DNA of 52,657 nt from Candidatus Woesearchaeota archaeon (lineage in GTDB: Archaea > Nanobdellota > Nanobdellia > Woesearchaeales > UBA11576). The notes below the pieces were generated by a model, which saw only the letters and a program-made list of their open reading frames with translations, ran no database searches and was not told the origin of the DNA. The translations under genes and the position numbers were made by a program. The stretch spans positions 1 through 52,657 of the forward strand of contig JABMQF010000032.1 of assembly GCA_013203345.1 (NCBI GenBank). Direction: 5' to 3'. Of this stretch, positions 9,729-18,662 are shown piece after piece. Every line of letters begins with the position of its first letter. Within the stretch, counting starts at the first letter, position 1.

Positions 9729-10430
9729 GTGATTCATATAAACGCTCAACCATACTCACATAGCAAAGTATCTGACTTTATGTCAGTTTTCAATGACGTT
9801 CTCGATAGTTTATTTGTCAAAAAAGACCATACAATAAATGCTAAACTAGTAATCAGCCATCTCCAACAAAGGCAACTCGATACTAAGAAAATTCAGAGTT
9901 TTATGAGTAAATTACCAGAAGGTGAATGGAGTGTAAACGTCTTTGTAGACAATATTGAAGAACTTAATGAGATTTTTGGTCTGTCTGATCAGGAAATTGT
10001 CCAACAAGCTGTCACAGAGCTGGGTAAGGAAGACATTCCACAGGTTAGATGGAAGATTGTGATTGAGTCTCTGACAGAATACTCTAGATTCTCAACCGAG
10101 TTTTACGATGCGCTTAAGTATAATATCTCATCGGATTTAAGTGTTTCACAGCTAAAGCTTCTAAATGAATTCATGTTAACTTTCAAGATAATTAAAAAAA
10201 CTTCTGTTGAGTTGTATGATAAATTTCGAAACAGGAAATTATCCCAAAGAAATATACGTGAGCTAAACAAAGTGAGAGTTGTCCTTGAATTCTTCATTTT
10301 GAGATTGTTATATATATCCATTAATTTGAAGAATACTGATGATAAGAAATTCGAGCAGTATGCAAAATTGCTAGGTAAGGAAAGAATTGCACTAATGTAT
10401 CAAAAAGCTTATCTTCCAAAATTCAGTTAA
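9729..10430 (+). CDS. Hypothetical protein, first gene of two-gene unit (GTG start)
   Basis: Intact 233-aa ORF; stop 3 nt before next start. Confidence 0.6.
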   Translation: MIHINAQPYSHSKVSDFMSVFNDVLDSLFVKKDHTINAKLVISHLQQRQLDTKKIQSFMSKLPEGEWSVNVFVDNIEELNEIFGLSDQEIVQQAVTELGKEDIPQVRWKIVIESLTEYSRFSTEFYDALKYNISSDLSVSQLKLLNEFMLTFKIIKKTSVELYDKFRNRKLSQRNIRELNKVRVVLEFFILRLLYISINLKNTDDKKFEQYAKLLGKERIALMYQKAYLPKFS

Positions 10431-10432
10431 AA

Positions 10433-11185
10433 ATGAAAATTTCTTCTGATGTTAATTGTATTTTTGCATACGCTGATCCGCAACATATATTCCATAGGCC
10501 AGTTATATCTTACATTGTGAAGAAACAAAGAGATACCTTTGTCCTATTATCGAAGTTGAAAAGTAATTTTATGTACACATATAAGGACTACTTGGCAACA
10601 TCTTGTATAATAATCGAAAAAGCTATCCGAGATGAAAGGACAATCCGTGATGCATCACCCTCAAAAACATACAAGCCCAGCATTCTTTCAATATCAGCAA
10701 ACATCAATTCAAAAATTGAGAAATACCTTCTAGAAGAATCGGAAAAGTGTCTGAATTTTAACATGTCTGGCACACGAAAATTCATAAACATAATACTGAC
10801 AGAGTTCTCCATTCCCAAGCTATATGAAGACAACGAAGTATTGGCTAAATTTCGTGAAAAATATGTTGTTGAAGCCGAAAAACAAGCCGAAGAAGTCGTA
10901 AATCGTTTCATAAAGAGATTCAACAATTTTGAATGTGTAAATATCGAAGATTACTCTATGTATGATAAATGGACGACCCGAATAAAAAAGAGTAAACATA
11001 ATGTATTCCAGAACAAACAAGATGTTGAAGATATAAGTATTGCATCAGAATTCTTAGCATTCAATTCCGAAAAAAGTAAACTGGCATTCTTCACTAGCGA
11101 TGTTAATTGTCATAAATCCATACTTAAAATAGCCAAAGAATACTCGCTTAAGACAGGACACTTACATCTAATTACGAAGTCGTGA
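10433..11185 (+). CDS. PIN-like domain protein
   Basis: N-terminal DVNCIFAYADPQHIFHRP and C-terminal DISIASEFLAF...LAFFTSDVNCHKSI are consistent with PIN acidic motifs. Confidence 0.5.
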   Translation: MKISSDVNCIFAYADPQHIFHRPVISYIVKKQRDTFVLLSKLKSNFMYTYKDYLATSCIIIEKAIRDERTIRDASPSKTYKPSILSISANINSKIEKYLLEESEKCLNFNMSGTRKFINIILTEFSIPKLYEDNEVLAKFREKYVVEAEKQAEEVVNRFIKRFNNFECVNIEDYSMYDKWTTRIKKSKHNVFQNKQDVEDISIASEFLAFNSEKSKLAFFTSDVNCHKSILKIAKEYSLKTGHLHLITKS

Positions 11186-11199
11186 AGAGACAGTTGACG

Positions 11200-11814
11200 T
11201 CAAACCTCATTAAAAAACTTCACAGCAAATTCACAGAATCCTATTATGACTTCCTTATCAAGTTCAAACTCAGATCTATTTCCTAAGTAATTCTTAGATG
11301 TCAAAGTGACTTTCTTGCCATCCTTAAGCTCACCATATGTAATACACTTGATATGCTTCTTTGACACAACAACGAAATAACAGTTCTCATAAGGGTAATC
11401 TTTAGGTAAATCTTTAAAAGAAAATTCTTCATTTGCCCGAAACTTGACTTCAATAAAGAAAACATCTTTCCGGTGAGGATGCTGAACTACAAAATCAGGC
11501 ATTCTTCGTATGTTTGTAGCAACTTCACTTTTTATACCTTTTAACAAATCCATTATACCTGGAACAGTATTCTCCATACCATAACGAAATACATTATACC
11601 CTAAAGATAGAAACAACTCTTCAATCAAAGTTTCAGCTATCCTTCCCTTAATCATACCTTCCTTATACCTGCTTTCTTTCTTGGTCAAACCCTGGTTGTT
11701 GCTGGATTTTTGATGTTTTCTGCACAATGACTTACCGAGCTTTTTCATTGAGAATTCATACTCCTTGGAAGTTATCTCCTGCTTACAGATAGAACAATGG
11801 TATTTCATCAACAA
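11200..11814 (-). CDS. Zn-finger + PD-(D/E)XK-like nuclease protein
   Basis: MKYHCSICKQEI; MPDFVVQHPHRKDVFFIEVKFR (PD...ExK). Confidence 0.6.
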   Translation of the reverse strand: MLMKYHCSICKQEITSKEYEFSMKKLGKSLCRKHQKSSNNQGLTKKESRYKEGMIKGRIAETLIEELFLSLGYNVFRYGMENTVPGIMDLLKGIKSEVATNIRRMPDFVVQHPHRKDVFFIEVKFRANEEFSFKDLPKDYPYENCYFVVVSKKHIKCITYGELKDGKKVTLTSKNYLGNRSEFELDKEVIIGFCEFAVKFFNEV

Positions 11815-11983
11815 TCAAATAATAATAGATTATATAAAATATACCCACACATCATTCACCTCAATTTCTCAAAATACTCTTTTGTGAAGTATAGCTTTAC
11901 AAGCCAAAAAGTGTACTCGAATAAATCATATTTTACCACCCATAGGTAGTTTTATAAATATATCTTTTAAATTAATAGGGAAT

Positions 11984-14581
11984 ATGCTCAGATCTAGCGC
12001 TAAAAAAATAATCAAAATCATCGAAGAAATTAATACGCTGAAGTCTCGAAAAATATGGGGCTACATCACAATACCAATCATTGTTGGATTCTTCATTCTT
12101 CAAAGATTGAAGAAAAAAATAACTGATTTGGAAGAGTCCAAAGAGCAGGTCATGAAAGAATTAAAATCCTTTGTGAATAATACCACCAACAATACAAGAG
12201 ATACCCTCTCTGAAATCAAAACAAATGACACCTATCTCACATATAATATAAGAAATGAGTTAAACCAAAAACTATCACAAAATTTAAAAGAAATAATATA
12301 TCTGAAGGAGAAAGAAATATATTTTGGTGACTCGCTTAATACAGCACTGACAAAAGCACAGGATATCCTAACTCAGTCTATCAATCAAATCAACGTTTTT
12401 AACAAAGAGTTTGTTGAAAGAAGGAAGGAAGAATACAGTTACCTGTTTAAGAAAGGACCTTTTCCTCTTGATGATAATCAGAAAACAGCCATAGTTACGG
12501 ATGAAAAGCACAATATTGTAGTGGCTGGAGCAGGTTCTGGTAAGACAGAAGTTCTCACTACAAGAATTGCTTATCTGATAAATAGAAAACCCGACATAAT
12601 TAAATCGACGAGAATTCTTACCCTAGCATTCCAGAACAAAGCAGCAGAAGAGATAAAACATAGACTCAAGAAAAGATACGATGTTGATGTAGAAATCAGG
12701 ACATTTCATTCACTCGGTCTTAAGATTATTGGAGATATCTCCAAAATGAAAGGAGTCAAACCCCCAAAACTCAAAGAAGAATGCTCAAAGGATGGAAAAT
12801 ATATGATATTCATGCAGGATCTCTTCTATAAGGAGTTCCAAAATAACCCTGCACTAAAGAATGAGATCATTAACTTCATGAAATTGTATGGTGATACCGA
12901 AGTTATAAGAAAAGAGACTGACTTCAAGACAAAAGAGGAATTCTACGAGTATCAACGAAGCTTAAGATACACTACTCTCGACGGAACAAACGTGGAGAGC
13001 GAGTCTGAACGTGCTATACTAAACTTCTTTGTCTCGCACAACATAAATGGAAAAAAGATCAGGATTCTGTATGAAGAGCCCGCAAAATGGATGAAGTACA
13101 AAAACCAGGAAGGAAATGAGCAGATTCCTCAACCTGACTTCTATTTCCCAGATTTCGATATATATCTTGAGCATTGGGCAATCGGGAAAAGAGGCACAGT
13201 CCCTAACTGGTTTGCAGGGGATAATCCTACAAAAGAGTATACTGACAGTATGAATCTTAAGAAGTCGAAATACGCAGAACATAAAAAGGTCCTGATTGAG
13301 ACATCGCAAGCAGATGTAGAATCTGGAAAACTCAATGAAGAGCTCGAGAAACGATTCCTAAATGCGCTGAAAGAAAAATATCCTGATGAAAAGCACGAGC
13401 TAACAACAATAACATATAATGAGTTAGTCAACCGCGTGTGGGAGGAGTGTAAAGAATTTGTAAAGGTCATATCCAAAAACATATCAAAATATATCACAAT
13501 AGCAAAGACATACAGGTCCTACCCTGCTGATATTATCAAGCGACTTGAAAAAGAGCAATGGTCCCCTAAACAAAGAGCCTTCGCAAGAATCGCAATTATG
13601 ATATACACGAAATATGAGGAAGATTTGCGAAGAACAAACTCTATGGACTTTTCGGATATGATAAACATTGCTGTTGATTTCCTGAGAGAAAATCCGGAAG
13701 CATATGAGGACACATACGACCACATCCTTATTGATGAATATCAAGACATAAGCACACAAAGATACGACATGATAAAAACTCTCATGAATAAGAATCCCTC
13801 TTGCAAGCTATTCTGCGTAGGGGATGACTGGCAGAGCATAATGGGATTTTCAGGATCAAATCTTGACTATTTTGTGAACTTCTCTAAGTATTTCCCGCAT
13901 CCAGAAAGGACAGATCTAATTAGGAACTACCGCAGTTCAAAATCGATTGTTGATACTGGCAGCACAATCATTAATGGTAATATAGGTCAGATCAAGAAGC
14001 AGACATTAGCAATATCGGAAAACATACAGAAGATTAAAGTGTATTCGTTGCTGCATCAGAAGGATTACTTTATGCCTTATTACGATCAGACAACCAAACA
14101 TTGCCTGAAAACAATCAAGGAGTACCATACAAAGAAGAACTACAAATATAGTGACTTCATGATTCTTATGCGAATAGCTAAAAACACTAAGATCTGGAAT
14201 CTACTGAAAAAGAATTCTAATCAATTAGGAATACCTATAACAGAGTCACAAAAGACACCAAATGCGGTGCGGATCATGTCAGTTCACAAGAGCAAGGGTT
14301 TACAGGCTAAAGTCGTTATAATCATTAATCTAAATAGCGGGCCGTATGGTTTCCCATGCGAGCTGGAAACTCCCAATATTTATTACACTGCTATAAGTAA
14401 AGATGACGGACTAAGAAAACAAGAAGAAAGGCGTCTGTTCTATGTTGCAATCACAAGAGCCAAAAAAGAAGTTATTATATACACTCAAAAATGCTCAATG
14501 AGCAAATTCATCGATGAGATTAAAGATCACATAGAAATAGAAGAATTGCAGTACGGTGAGGCTAGAAAGACAGCAAATTAA
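11984..14581 (+). CDS. UvrD/Rep (HelD-like) superfamily 1 helicase with N-terminal TM/coiled coil and nuclease-like insertion
   Basis: VAGAGSGKTEVLTTRIAYL, ILIDEYQDIS, GDDWQSIMGF, VHKSKGLQAKVVII motifs; N-terminal hydrophobic IWGYITIPIIVGFFIL; insert QPDFYFPDFDIYLEHWAI. Confidence 0.88.
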   Translation: MLRSSAKKIIKIIEEINTLKSRKIWGYITIPIIVGFFILQRLKKKITDLEESKEQVMKELKSFVNNTTNNTRDTLSEIKTNDTYLTYNIRNELNQKLSQNLKEIIYLKEKEIYFGDSLNTALTKAQDILTQSINQINVFNKEFVERRKEEYSYLFKKGPFPLDDNQKTAIVTDEKHNIVVAGAGSGKTEVLTTRIAYLINRKPDIIKSTRILTLAFQNKAAEEIKHRLKKRYDVDVEIRTFHSLGLKIIGDISKMKGVKPPKLKEECSKDGKYMIFMQDLFYKEFQNNPALKNEIINFMKLYGDTEVIRKETDFKTKEEFYEYQRSLRYTTLDGTNVESESERAILNFFVSHNINGKKIRILYEEPAKWMKYKNQEGNEQIPQPDFYFPDFDIYLEHWAIGKRGTVPNWFAGDNPTKEYTDSMNLKKSKYAEHKKVLIETSQADVESGKLNEELEKRFLNALKEKYPDEKHELTTITYNELVNRVWEECKEFVKVISKNISKYITIAKTYRSYPADIIKRLEKEQWSPKQRAFARIAIMIYTKYEEDLRRTNSMDFSDMINIAVDFLRENPEAYEDTYDHILIDEYQDISTQRYDMIKTLMNKNPSCKLFCVGDDWQSIMGFSGSNLDYFVNFSKYFPHPERTDLIRNYRSSKSIVDTGSTIINGNIGQIKKQTLAISENIQKIKVYSLLHQKDYFMPYYDQTTKHCLKTIKEYHTKKNYKYSDFMILMRIAKNTKIWNLLKKNSNQLGIPITESQKTPNAVRIMSVHKSKGLQAKVVIIINLNSGPYGFPCELETPNIYYTAISKDDGLRKQEERRLFYVAITRAKKEVIIYTQKCSMSKFIDEIKDHIEIEELQYGEARKTAN

Positions 14582-14846
14582 TGCTTGGACGTAGCCTGGA
14601 GATGCTCCCTTACTCGGAAAAAAATTAATGTTTTTAATAGAAAACACTGTTAAATAAAAAATATAAATACAATTTAAACGAAATATAACACATAATAATT
14701 TGACTACAGATATTTTTTACTGAAAAAGAAAAATTGTTTAAAATGGTGAATGAATCAAAAAAAATAAAAAGATATCCGGATTATTGTACGAGAACACCAA
14801 AAAAGATAAACATATACTAATAAAACTATAAAATACCCGAACGAAA

Positions 14847-16295
14847 ATGCCACTACTAACCAAATCCAAATACCTAAACGGCCTTCAATGCCCTAAGCTA
14901 CTCTGGACTGTCATCAATGATAAAGGATCCATGCCCCCAGTAGATGCTGCCACTCAGCATTTATTCGATCAGGGCCACACAGTAGGAGATCAAGCCAAGG
15001 CGTGGTTTCCAGAAGGTATTCAAGTACCAATAGACTTCAAAGAAAACATTGTACAGACCAGACAATTAGTCCTCAAACGTAAACCTTTGTTTGAACCTGG
15101 ATTCTTAATCAACAACCTATACGCAAGAGCAGATATCATAACTCCTGTAGAAGATGATAAATGGGATATCATAGAAGTAAAGAGTTCTACTCAAGTAAAA
15201 GACATCAACATACAAGATGTTGCTTTTCAGAAACATGTTTATGAAAAGTTTGGATTAAAGATTAGAAATTGTTATCTTATGTTCATAAACAATGAATATG
15301 TAAGACAAGGAGATATTGATTCAAAGCAGCTTCTGAAAATGCAGGAAATTACAGACGAAGTCAATGCCATTGCAAACATCCAGGAAAATATTGATAAGAT
15401 GTTTGAGATAATTTCAAAAAATCGTCCTACTGTCAAAATAGGCCCGCAATGCAGTGCTCCATATGCTTGCGCTTTAAATGATAAATGCTGGGCCTTCCTC
15501 CCAGAGCATAATGTCTTCAATCTGTATTATGCAGGAAAGAAAGCATTTGAACTCTTCCAATCAGGCATTACAGACATCAAAGACATACCGAATGATTATA
15601 ATCTTAATCCAAAACAGCTAATCCAGAAGAACGCAGTCACAACAGGACAAACCCATATAGACAAAGAAGCAATAAAGTCCTTCGTGCAAGGCCTGGAATA
15701 TCCAATTTATTATCTGGACTTTGAAACAATAAATCCAGCAGTTCCTTTGTTTGATAACACAAGACCATACCAACAAATACCCTTCCAGTTCTCCCTACAC
15801 ATAGAGCAAGAAGACAACTCTATAGAACACCATGAGTTCCTCCACAACAACAACACAGACCCAAGACCAGCATTCATAACAGCCCTAAAAAACGTTTTAG
15901 GAAACTCAGGCACAATCATCGCATTCAACCAATCCTTTGAGATAAGCAGACTAAGAGAACTCTCAGAAACCTTCCCAGAATACAAGGAGTGGTACAACCA
16001 CCTGTTACCCAGATTCATAGACCTCATAGTACCATTCAGGAACTTCGATTACCACAACCCAAAACAAAAAGGCAGCAACTCACTAAAAGCAGTATTACCC
16101 GCAGTGACAGAAAAAGGATACGACAACCTGGAAATCAACAACGGCGGAGATGCCAGTTTGGCTTATCTTGATATGATATGCGGAGATATGACACCAGAAA
16201 AGAAAGAGAAGACACGAAAGAATCTGTTGAAGTACTGCTGTCTAGATACCGAAGGGATGGTTTGGATAGTAGGGGAGTTGAGGAAACTAGTATGA
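14847..16295 (+). CDS. DUF2779 domain protein (putative nuclease)
   Basis: YLNGLQCPKLLW, WDIIEVKSSTQVKD, CSAPYACALNDKCW, YYLDFETINPAVP, DTEGMVWI. Confidence 0.85.
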   Translation: MPLLTKSKYLNGLQCPKLLWTVINDKGSMPPVDAATQHLFDQGHTVGDQAKAWFPEGIQVPIDFKENIVQTRQLVLKRKPLFEPGFLINNLYARADIITPVEDDKWDIIEVKSSTQVKDINIQDVAFQKHVYEKFGLKIRNCYLMFINNEYVRQGDIDSKQLLKMQEITDEVNAIANIQENIDKMFEIISKNRPTVKIGPQCSAPYACALNDKCWAFLPEHNVFNLYYAGKKAFELFQSGITDIKDIPNDYNLNPKQLIQKNAVTTGQTHIDKEAIKSFVQGLEYPIYYLDFETINPAVPLFDNTRPYQQIPFQFSLHIEQEDNSIEHHEFLHNNNTDPRPAFITALKNVLGNSGTIIAFNQSFEISRLRELSETFPEYKEWYNHLLPRFIDLIVPFRNFDYHNPKQKGSNSLKAVLPAVTEKGYDNLEINNGGDASLAYLDMICGDMTPEKKEKTRKNLLKYCCLDTEGMVWIVGELRKLV

Positions 16296-16390
16296 TAATA
16301 TAAACAAATAATCATGCTCAATGCTTATTCATATGTTAAATCAGTAATTCCAATAACACCCCTTCATAATTGAATGCTGATCGCTTCAAT

Positions 16391-16921
16391 TTAATTATTC
16401 GGTTCTCGCACAGATACAGAATTAAGACCAACCTCATCAGCAACTTCTTTAACTCTTTTCTTTTTTGTCCTCTTCACAAACTCACCATCCATCGTCAATA
16501 GGACATTACAATCTTCCCTCATTGCAGTGGCCAGATGAACACAATCAGTTAAATCAAGACCTCCGAACTTTGACAGGACAACTTCAAGAATTTTCTCAAC
16601 ACCATCATTACCCACAACCTTCAACAAACCCGCGCTTTGGCAATTAAAAAGATGAGTTACAAACAGGTTAAGGTCATTTCTAGCTTGGTCTTCATCCAAT
16701 TTTCCTGACTTAATTCTCTTATCTAACTTGAAACAAACATTTCCAACCGCTTCACCAATGCTTAAATGACTCGTAACAGGTTGAATCTTACCATTCTTGG
16801 CATTAAGCAACTTACGATAAATATCTTCATTAACATCTAAGGTACAAGCGTCATAATAGTGCCTTTGCCCTTTTTTCACATTAACAACTACAGCACTTCT
16901 TGACTTTGACATAGAATTCAC
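16391..16921 (-). CDS. PIN domain protein
   Basis: YYDACTLD, DLTDCVHLATAMREDCNVLLTMDGEF. Confidence 0.75.
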   Translation of the reverse strand: MNSMSKSRSAVVVNVKKGQRHYYDACTLDVNEDIYRKLLNAKNGKIQPVTSHLSIGEAVGNVCFKLDKRIKSGKLDEDQARNDLNLFVTHLFNCQSAGLLKVVGNDGVEKILEVVLSKFGGLDLTDCVHLATAMREDCNVLLTMDGEFVKRTKKKRVKEVADEVGLNSVSVREPNN

Positions 16922-17115
16922 TTCCTAAAAATATTTCTTCTTACACATTCCTTCAATGAAGCTTCTACTCGTAGAATAGCATCCACTTTTCTCACAGGAG
17001 ACGATGTTACCTTAAACACCTGCTCTCCTCGCATATCAATTTTTCTGAACATATATATATCTGGAATGACTATTCTCGCTTCCTTAGCTTGAACTTTAAC
17101 TAATTTGGCAGGCAT
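16918..17115 (-). CDS. Small hypothetical protein in PIN operon
   Basis: Overlaps both neighbours by 4-16 bp; 65 aa. Confidence 0.5.
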   Translation of the reverse strand: MPAKLVKVQAKEARIVIPDIYMFRKIDMRGEQVFKVTSSPVRKVDAILRVEASLKECVRRNIFRK

Positions 17116-17603
17116 TTTTGAAGGACCCCCTCTTCTCTTAATACCATTTCAACCTCGTCATCGGTTGGGTCTTTTAACTTACACAACCGAACTTTAGCAG
17201 CACTTTCAGATAAACGAGCCTCAGTTAGTAACCAATGATATGTAGCAATCAATTCAAGATCCTCAAAAGTTTTATTTCCCAAAAATACTTGGAGACTCCT
17301 AAAAGCTTCTTCCTTATCCTGGCTTGCAAATTTATCAGGTTTAATCTCTATATTAAACTCGTCAACTCTAAAAAGATCATTTGCTAAATCAGGTGAATAA
17401 GGGCCTCTCCAGTACAAATTATAACAATAATGAGGCGAAACACCAAATAACTGAGCAAAATATTGCTTCTTTTGTGTTTCGATTCTATTTTTTAAAGTAT
17501 CAAGTTTTCCTGCTCCCAAACGCTTTAGCACACCGCAAGCTAATAAAGCAACATCATACGGTTTTTTTAATTTTGATATATCAACACCACTCATCACATA
17601 CAC
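17100..17603 (-). CDS. Hypothetical protein, first gene of PIN operon
   Basis: Intact 167-aa ORF coupled to downstream genes. Confidence 0.55.
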   Translation of the reverse strand: MYVMSGVDISKLKKPYDVALLACGVLKRLGAGKLDTLKNRIETQKKQYFAQLFGVSPHYCYNLYWRGPYSPDLANDLFRVDEFNIEIKPDKFASQDKEEAFRSLQVFLGNKTFEDLELIATYHWLLTEARLSESAAKVRLCKLKDPTDDEVEMVLREEGVLQKCLPN

Positions 17604-17817
17604 CCATATCTCTAAATATATATAAGATCGTTGAGTTTAAAACATTTTCGTTTATAAATCAACATAAATTCCGATAAACAAAAAAATCACTCCTTTCTAA
17701 TATATTTTATCCGGAAAAGTCCAGTGTCCAGTGGTACAAACAACAAATCTGAGTTTTTGTAAATCCTCCGATTTTCCCTCAACAACACTTATTAAACCAT
17801 TTTACTTAATTATACAC

Positions 17818-18486
17818 ATGCGTATCAGAGAAATCTCACCAGAAAATAGACCAAGAGAAAGACTAGCCAAACTTGGGTCATCTGCACTCTCAGATGCTGA
17901 ACTTTTAGCAATCATTCTAAAAACAGGCAATAAAGAAGAAAACGCTATAGACATTTCAAACAGATTGATCTCCAAGTATGGATTAGATAAACTATCTACT
18001 TGTTCCTTAATTGAGTTACAATCAATCAAAGGAATAGGTAAAGCTAAATCTTCCCAAATTCTAGCATCATTTGAACTTAGTAAAAGATCAAAGATTTCTC
18101 AAAATAAAGAAATAAATTGTTCAAAAGATGTTTTCGCCATATATCACTCAAGACTATCTGAGTTAGATAGAGAGATCTTTATGGTTCTCCACCTAGACAC
18201 CAGAAATCAATTAATCAATGATGAAATCATCTCTATTGGCACCTTAAATGAAGCTATAATTCATCCCAGAGAGGTCTTCAAATCAGCCATTAAACAAAGC
18301 GCTAATTCAGTAATACTTGTTCATAATCATCCATCTGGTGATCCTTCTCCTTCTCCTGAAGATGAAGAAATAACAAGAATAATACGAGAAGCAGGAGATT
18401 TACTTAAAATCAAAGTTCTAGACCATATAATCATCGGCAAGAACAAATTCTACAGTTTCACCGAAGATAAAGGGTTAAATCCGTAA
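17818..18486 (+). CDS. radC: RadC family (JAMM/MPN) protein
   Basis: HNHPSGDPSPSPEDEEITR; N-terminal helix-hairpin-helix IKGIGKAKSSQI; start MRIREISPENRPRERL. Confidence 0.9.
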   Translation: MRIREISPENRPRERLAKLGSSALSDAELLAIILKTGNKEENAIDISNRLISKYGLDKLSTCSLIELQSIKGIGKAKSSQILASFELSKRSKISQNKEINCSKDVFAIYHSRLSELDREIFMVLHLDTRNQLINDEIISIGTLNEAIIHPREVFKSAIKQSANSVILVHNHPSGDPSPSPEDEEITRIIREAGDLLKIKVLDHIIIGKNKFYSFTEDKGLNP

Positions 18487-18518
18487 TATATATAAGCATG
18501 TGTAAGTATGTGCAATTC

Positions 18519-18662
18519 ATGAACACTAAAAATATTACACTAAAAGTCAATGCTGATCTTTATGATCGATATCGCGAATTCTGCAAAAAGAAAGGTTGGA
18601 TTGCCTCCCGACAATTCGAAATCATGATGGAAGAACAAATGGGAGAGAATGAAGATGACTGA
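18519..18662 (+). CDS. Small RHH-like protein overlapping hsdR start (47 aa, not in supplied ORF track)
   Basis: MNTKNITLKVNADLYDRYREFCKKKGWIASRQFEIMMEEQMGENEDD; its 3' end overlaps the hsdR ATG by 14 bp in another frame. Confidence 0.6.
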   Translation: MNTKNITLKVNADLYDRYREFCKKKGWIASRQFEIMMEEQMGENEDD

